Shown: positions 47,544-52,236 of the stretch, piece after piece
Numbering within the stretch: the stretch's first letter is position 1
Layout: every line of letters begins with the position of its first letter
Origin: Chrysophaeum taylorii
Lineage: Eukaryota; Sar; Pelagophyceae; Pelagomonadales; Pelagomonadaceae
Direction: 5' to 3'
Assembly (NCBI GenBank): GCA_029834535.1
Contig: JAQMWT010000089.1
Coordinates: 1 to 52,236 of the forward strand
DNA length: 52,236 nucleotides
Made by a program: the position numbers and the translations under genes
Notes under the pieces: model-generated
What the model was told of the DNA's origin: nothing
Database searches by the model: none
The model's input: only the letters and a program-made list of their open reading frames with translations

Positions 47544-48950
47544 AATGATAACGTCAAAGGTACCAGTTTCGATCGTCCTGTCTACTCACACTCCTCTAAC
47601 CGCAATGCACGCTCTAATATGTCTCTTATGGACCGAGCTACTTATCAAGTTGATCGTCTTCGCCACCTGTTTGGTAAATTACAGGAAGCGAATCCCAACC
47701 CCTCTACCGACTCTAAAATGGTACAGGAGGAAATGAAAAGCTTACTGAGTACCCTCTGGACAACCGCTTCTCAAGCTTCGACACAGTCCTTAGATCCTGA
47801 TGAAGCCACCCAAGTTCATCTCTACTTATCTCGAGTTGATACTATGTCCAATACCATAGTGAACCTCTTAGAAGCCGATAAGGAATCTCATGTTTTAGAA
47901 GAAAAGTATCAAGCTGAAACATCTGCTCCTGAAGCGTCCCCCACTGATGCGGAGCAGAGGGGGACTGCTGATACAGGGAAAGTGCTCCACACTTTTCTGT
48001 CCATTAAAGATGATGAAATCGATAACATCCCTCAGCCGCTATTGCAGCACATAAACGCTAAAGCTCAGAATGCTATCGTTCGTCGTCAAGCTCGGGAAAC
48101 TTCCTCGCACTCCGAGCTCCCAAATAATCTACCCAACGAAGATAATGAAGATGGCACAGATCCCCCTGTGTTGCTACCAAAATTAAACAATGGTTTTACA
48201 CTCGTCGTTGTGCCTTCCGAACAAACGCAAAGTTTCATGACACAGTACGTGTTTGGTCAAAGCTCAACACATGCCTGTTATGCAACAATGCTTAAACTGT
48301 ACAACGAGTACAATTTGCCGCTAATGACTACGCCAGGATATGCTGACACATGTGCTTCTCAACATGTAATTAACTTTAAACGTTATGCTGATCCTATCCA
48401 CATCGTAAAGCTACCCGAGTCCTTATCACCTGCTATCCAGACTGCTACGGATACGCAGAGAATCACACATGCTATGATTATAAGGACCGTCATTCCCGCT
48501 CTCCCAAAGCATCCAAATGTGGGATATGTAAAGCTAGACGTTGCGCTTTTCCTACCCAAGCAAAACGACCATAACGATCCCGATCTGCACATCATCAGTA
48601 TGACTCAATGGGGAGAAGATAAACTTGGTATACATCTTTATGGAGTTGAATTTAAAGGACAATCATCTATCCAGAGTAAAATTGATGATAATGTCAAGAT
48701 TACTTTGTTTAGACTCAGTAACCTGTTGCCAACTCTACCAATTTACTCGCTACAACAAGCAAAAGCGCGTAAAATGGAACTTCGCTCACTACAGTTCAGA
48801 CTATGTGCTTTAATTGAACAACGCGGAATGCTCAAACTATATTCCACCCTCATGGAACGAGTAATTTACGTCCCACGGCTTAAAACCATCCTGGAGTCAA
48901 TGCATTCGCAGCTGCCTTACATACGCAAGCATTTCCCACCTCCTGTATGA
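47544..48950 (+). CDS. Gag C-terminus and aspartic protease, element D
   Basis: Open in one frame to TGA 48948-48950. Gag end: D-R-A-T-Y-Q-V-D-R-L, V-H-L-Y-L-S-R-V-D-T. Linker: D-A-E-Q-R-G-T-A-D-T, encoded over CAGAGGGGG at 47955-47963. Protease: Y-A-D-T-C-A-S-Q-H-V-I with Asp at the catalytic place and the same Cys as A and B in place of Gly, then L-H-I-I-S-M-T-Q-W. The protease ends I-R-K-H-F-P-P-P-V followed by the conserved UGA. Confidence 0.75.
   Translation, partial: NDNVKGTSFDRPVYSHSSNRNARSNMSLMDRATYQVDRLRHLFGKLQEANPNPSTDSKMVQEEMKSLLSTLWTTASQASTQSLDPDEATQVHLYLSRVDTMSNTIVNLLEADKESHVLEEKYQAETSAPEASPTDAEQRGTADTGKVLHTFLSIKDDEIDNIPQPLLQHINAKAQNAIVRRQARETSSHSELPNNLPNEDNEDGTDPPVLLPKLNNGFTLVVVPSEQTQSFMTQYVFGQSSTHACYATMLKLYNEYNLPLMTTPGYADTCASQHVINFKRYADPIHIVKLPESLSPAIQTATDTQRITHAMIIRTVIPALPKHPNVGYVKLDVALFLPKQNDHNDPDLHIISMTQWGEDKLGIHLYGVEFKGQSSIQSKIDDNVKITLFRLSNLLPTLPIYSLQQAKARKMELRSLQFRLCALIEQRGMLKLYSTLMERVIYVPRLKTILESMHSQLPYIRKHFPPPV
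47949..47966 (+). other. Repeated purine-rich linker motif (Q-R-G), Gag/protease linker, element D
   Basis: GATGCGG(AG)CAGAGGGGGA. A second copy without the AG stands in the integrase/RT linker at 52124-52141. Confidence 0.65.
48948..48950 (+). promoter_or_regulatory. In-frame UGA between protease and methyltransferase (candidate readthrough stop), element D
   Basis: The frame before (to 48947) and after (open from 48951 through 50708) is the same. The junction matches that of element A. The following codon is CGC, as against ATG in A, so only the stop itself is shared. Confidence 0.5.
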
Positions 48951-50857
48951 CGCAAGGTTACAACACGTTTGCTCCATACAGTAACTTCATCTCCTAGCCC
49001 ACGAATACCTACAGTAACTTTACTTTGCTCTGGGATGTCCACTCCTGCATTCCTGGCTTGCGCTTCTAATGACTTGCAAATCAACATCAACGTTAAAGTT
49101 ATTGTTGAGAGCGACGACAATATCACGCACATGCTACGAAGACGTTTTGGTAGTCCCATCGAAGTTTTCCCATCCCTACCTAAGTTTTTGACATATCTCC
49201 ATCGAGCATCGGACGTTGAACGTGCACGATATTACACTGACATAGTGGAATTGACATCACCATTCACAAATCGCAACATAATCAATGGGAGATCCATTTC
49301 CACCTTCGAGCGCGATATAGATGATTCTTTGTTCCCAAGTGCTCTAAGTGTACTTGAGCTTTTAAAGCCGCTTGTTCTCTTCATGGAAATGACTCCACCA
49401 CACTCCGCATCGTATGAAGATCATATACGAGTTACTAATCTCATCTTCTCAACGATGCACTATACGGTGGACATGTGTGACCGATTTCCATGCTATTTAT
49501 GTGGAGATTATCAAGCCAGAGAAAGATGGATCCTCGTCGCACGCAAATATAACACCGGCCCTCTTGATCTGCTTTCATGGCCTAATAAACGAGTCACTTC
49601 CTTTCTGGATATTGCAGACCACGCTAATTCCATCAGTCGCAAGTTAATAGTCGACGAACCTTGGACGCAGGTCTTTCCTGACATACCATTCGTGTCCACA
49701 CCTAAAACCTACAATATTTTCAGTCGTACAGGATCCGTGCGCTTAACTGTGACTGAGCTTGAAACCTTAACTATGCTGTTCCTTCGTCTGCACTCTAATA
49801 AAACAGTCGAACATCCCAGTCAAGATGAAATGGAGGGCATTTCTAACTTTCGCCTGGGATTCTTGACTAATTCAAGAAAACCACTTGCTTGCATGAGATC
49901 CCCTATTGAACTCAAAGCTTTTGTGCTCCTCTATAATATTATGGGACGATTATTCCCTAAATCCATCACATTACCTGTGTCCTTTCGTATTACAACTATC
50001 GAATCTAACCAACCATCTCACAGGTTATTCTTAAATAAATCCTCTACTTCATCCATCATTTACATCACTGGTGGAAGACATACAGGCGGAGACATAACAG
50101 TTTCTAACTCTTCTAAATACCAGGCACACATAAATGCTTTTGGCGAAACCTACGCCCTTTTAACACACGATGCCGGAATCGATAAGACTGCTTCTCTCGA
50201 ACCAGTTACCGGTTTTCTTTGGCTTTGCCAAGCATACCATCATAATAATGAAAATCAAGACACGCGTCGTCTAGTACAAGCACTGGTTTCCTATACTTCT
50301 CCTGTATTTCACGATTCTTTTGTCTTCTACCCTCAGGAAAATCGTCTTGAATTTATCGACAAAATATTTGCTTTAAGTGACATGCATTTGTCCCAAAGCA
50401 GATACTTGGGCTTTATAACATCAAGCGATAGGAAGATGGGTGCCAAAGTTCACTCTATATACACTCCCACTCCTACCATTCGTGGATTTGCTAATATGCT
50501 GGTGTACGATCCACGACTCGATCGCATCCGACACTACTCAACTCGCGAATTGGCACGCGCCAATAACTTCACAGCGCACCAAATCAATTTTCTTTGTCTT
50601 TGTCCCCTGACCTATGCTGTGATATCATCGCAAATGCTATTCCAGCTGGAACATATCATACAATTTATAAACATTTGTGTCAGCTTGTTTATGACTTGCG
50701 TACATTAACACTATCACCATCGTTTGACCCTGATCACGCTCCTCTAACCAAAAACTATAGGTCAACCTTCTTCACAAATATATTCCCAACAGATACATCC
50801 TTAACATTACACCAGAGTTCCATTACTATGTTCTACATCTCCAATAAAAAACTTTAA
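48951..50857 (+). pseudogene. C5-cytosine methyltransferase-like domain, element D (catalytic Cys replaced)
   Basis: Counting from ATG 48969: motif I L-L-C-S-G-M-S-T-P-A-F (18-28), V-E-S-D-D (46-50), motif IV E-L-T-S-P-F-T (94-100) with Phe99 in place of catalytic Cys, motif VI F-M-E-M-T-P-P, motif VIII G-D-Y-Q-A-R-E-R-W-I-L-V-A-R (179-192). A variable region of some 290 residues follows, then P-T-I-R-G-F-A-N, S-T-R-E-L-A-R-A-N-N (motif IX) and, after a shift near 50600, C-D-I-I-A-N-A-I-P-A-G-T (motif X). The complete motif series is the strongest support for the methyltransferase call in the family. The Cys loss would abolish methyl transfer in this copy. Confidence 0.7.
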
Positions 50858-51532
50858 TGTTGTGATACTATCCTTCTAACCACGAACTTCCTCTTTTCAT
50901 ACTGATTCAGTAGCTCATGCTTTCCTCTCTAACATCCATCCGCAGATATATCATCTCCTACTAAAGAAAAACAAATACCCCTTATAACGCCAAGACAGCT
51001 CCATGAGAAGCATGCGCCCTTCGATAAGAAAGTCCATGCCAGGGGCACCCTTGCATTTCGAGATGCGCAACAACGAGCTACCAATTTTCACAACATTCAC
51101 CATTCCAGTGATTCTCAAGCCATAAAAGCTGTTCAGGTTATTGCCAGTCCTGGACACCACCCATCTGACGTACCCTACCGTAAGTTCTGTGTGGATTGTA
51201 CGATTCATAAAAACGCTTTCCTCATCCACACCACCTTATCAAGCAACCATCATTCGAAAAATTTTTCAACCTGGTGAAGCCTGGGCATGTGACGGTGGTT
51301 ACGTATCTGTGCTCTCGGAATGGGGATCCTTTCGACATATCATTGTTTTCAAGTGTCTCATTTCTAAATTTCTGTTAGTGTACTTTTGTCGTAGCACTAA
51401 CTCCAGCGAATTTTGTAACGCCCTTGAGTTTGTCCGTAATTTTGTTCTACTTATGTTCATGTACAACTAAAACAAATCTATTGTGATTCCTTTAAACCCT
51501 ATTTATCTCAGCATGTTACAACCCCCTTCCGT
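50858..51532 (+). pseudogene. Integrase N-terminal and first catalytic region, element D (decayed)
   Basis: Pieces include P-S-D-V-P-Y-R-K-F-C-V-D-C (zinc site, about 51160-51205), then W-A-C-D-G-G-Y-V-S-V (first Asp, about 51283-51310) and F-R-H-I-I-V-F-K-C-L-I-S-K-F-L-L-V-Y-F. At least three shifts or stops (near 51240, 51420 and 51470) break it. Between 50858 and 51100 no clear homology to B is visible. Confidence 0.65.
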
Positions 51533-52165
51533 GTGGAACATGGTATTAATATGTCCGCGTTCCCCCCTTACTTACATGTCTTTAATCATGAAGTCGAAGC
51601 CGCTGTTGGTCACATAGCCACTGCCGCGTCTACACGACTCCGGCATATGCTTAATGTATCCTATAAAGGTCACCCCCTAACAGATCCGGCACCACACTAC
51701 CCGTGGGCTGTTATACATGCTATCCAATCGTATAATCTCCTCCCTAACGTTTCCCTCGAACGTATTTACAATAAAGTCCTAAGCCCCCAACAAGTTTTGT
51801 TAGACCAATGTAATGTTCCCCAACAAGACTACCTCAAACCTTTTGGTTCTGTTTGTTATTTGCATTTGGAACCTAACGAATTTCATAAATATGAACCCCG
51901 ATGTCGTCCCTACATCTACTTATGCGGTGCTAACGTTATAAACCCTTTAATAACACCCCATGTTAATCATTTAGCCGATGTTGTCCTTAATCCTGAAAAC
52001 GGTCAAGTCCGTGTTTCTAAACTGACTTTCCCTCATCTTTTTTCTAAATCTCCTCCTGATTATGAACAACATCCACCTCCTGCACCTTCACCTGACATTC
52101 CCTTCTCTGTCATGGCACCCCTAATGATGCGGCAGAGGGGGATATGCCATGCCTACGAACACTGA
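51533..52165 (+). CDS. Integrase catalytic core and C-terminal region, element D
   Basis: Open frame with A-F-P-P-Y-L-H-V-F-N-H-E-V-E-A-A-V (catalytic Glu), Y-P-W-A-V-I-H-A-I-Q-S-Y-N-L-L-P-N, P-Q-Q-V-L-L-D-Q and V-V-L-N-P-E-N-G-Q-V-R-V, all aligned with integrase of B. The second Asp lies just upstream, near 51488, in another frame. The Pro-rich tail ends with M-M-R-Q-R-G-I over the repeated purine motif (52124-52141) and then TGA. 52166-52236 continues the linker toward RT. Confidence 0.75.
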   Translation: MEHGINMSAFPPYLHVFNHEVEAAVGHIATAASTRLRHMLNVSYKGHPLTDPAPHYPWAVIHAIQSYNLLPNVSLERIYNKVLSPQQVLLDQCNVPQQDYLKPFGSVCYLHLEPNEFHKYEPRCRPYIYLCGANVINPLITPHVNHLADVVLNPENGQVRVSKLTFPHLFSKSPPDYEQHPPPAPSPDIPFSVMAPLMMRQRGICHAYEH

Positions 52166-52236
52166 CCATGAGAGAGGGGACCTTCTTCTCTTATCTCTCT
52201 ATTGCTCCTCCTACCCGCTCCCGCATTTGCTCCAAC

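Larger units (their letters stand above)
46948..52236 (+). mobile_element. Copia-type LTR retrotransposon D (third family; 5' truncated, 3' beyond window)
   Basis: Order Gag (from the middle), protease, methyltransferase-like domain, integrase. Protein-level similarity to A and B is clear but DNA similarity is low, and it is AT-richer. No 21-nt linker motif is present. The first residues match P-N-W-Y-V-H-V-F-I-E of Gag A, so everything 5' of that is lost at the H4 junction. Frames are broken at 47541, near 50600, and several times in 50858-51530. Confidence 0.85.

Overview
The window is eukaryotic nuclear DNA dominated by transposable elements. Two apparent host genes sit between them: an IQ-motif coiled-coil protein resembling the axonemal nexin-dynein regulatory subunit DRC9/IQCG (6759-7911, with a probable 46-nt GT-AG intron) and a separase-type cysteine protease (22293-25901, uninterrupted). 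If the DRC9 call is right, the organism builds or once built a motile flagellum, so a flagellate protist, alga or zoosporic lineage is likely. I cannot name it. Layout, left to right: Copia-type element A on the minus strand (1-6088, 3' end outside the window); a fragment of element F; the DRC9-like gene; 5' remnant of a related Copia element C on the plus strand (8823-11403); Gag region of a different LTR element F (11404-14674); a CAGA microsatellite and a Helitron-type helicase remnant H1; a 4 kb decayed GC-rich gene of unknown function (about 16035-20235); helicase remnants H2 and H3 on the opposite strand; separase; a Gag-like fragment; then a large nested Copia element B on the minus strand (27445-44853) carrying two LINE copies and a short SINE-like tail; helicase remnant H4 around a SINE-like insertion; and a third, more diverged Copia element D on the plus strand (46948 to the right edge). 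The most interesting system is the Copia family. Pieced together from A, B and D, its order is LTR - PBS matching the initiator tRNA-Met anticodon arm - Gag - aspartic protease - C5-cytosine DNA methyltransferase-like domain - integrase - reverse transcriptase - RNase H - extra ORF - PPT - LTR. The methyltransferase motifs I, IV (PPC), VI, VIII, IX and X are recognisable in A, but in D the catalytic Cys is Phe. A 21-nt motif, GACCG(N)AA(N)GTCGTTAAACTA, recurs at unrelated linkers between these domains. Where translated in the polyprotein frame it encodes T-x-x-S-L-N-Y, a plausible processing site for the element's own protease. A single in-frame UGA separates protease from methyltransferase in both A and D, which suggests readthrough control of the downstream products. 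All element copies carry frameshifts or stops, so none here is likely to be active as it stands.
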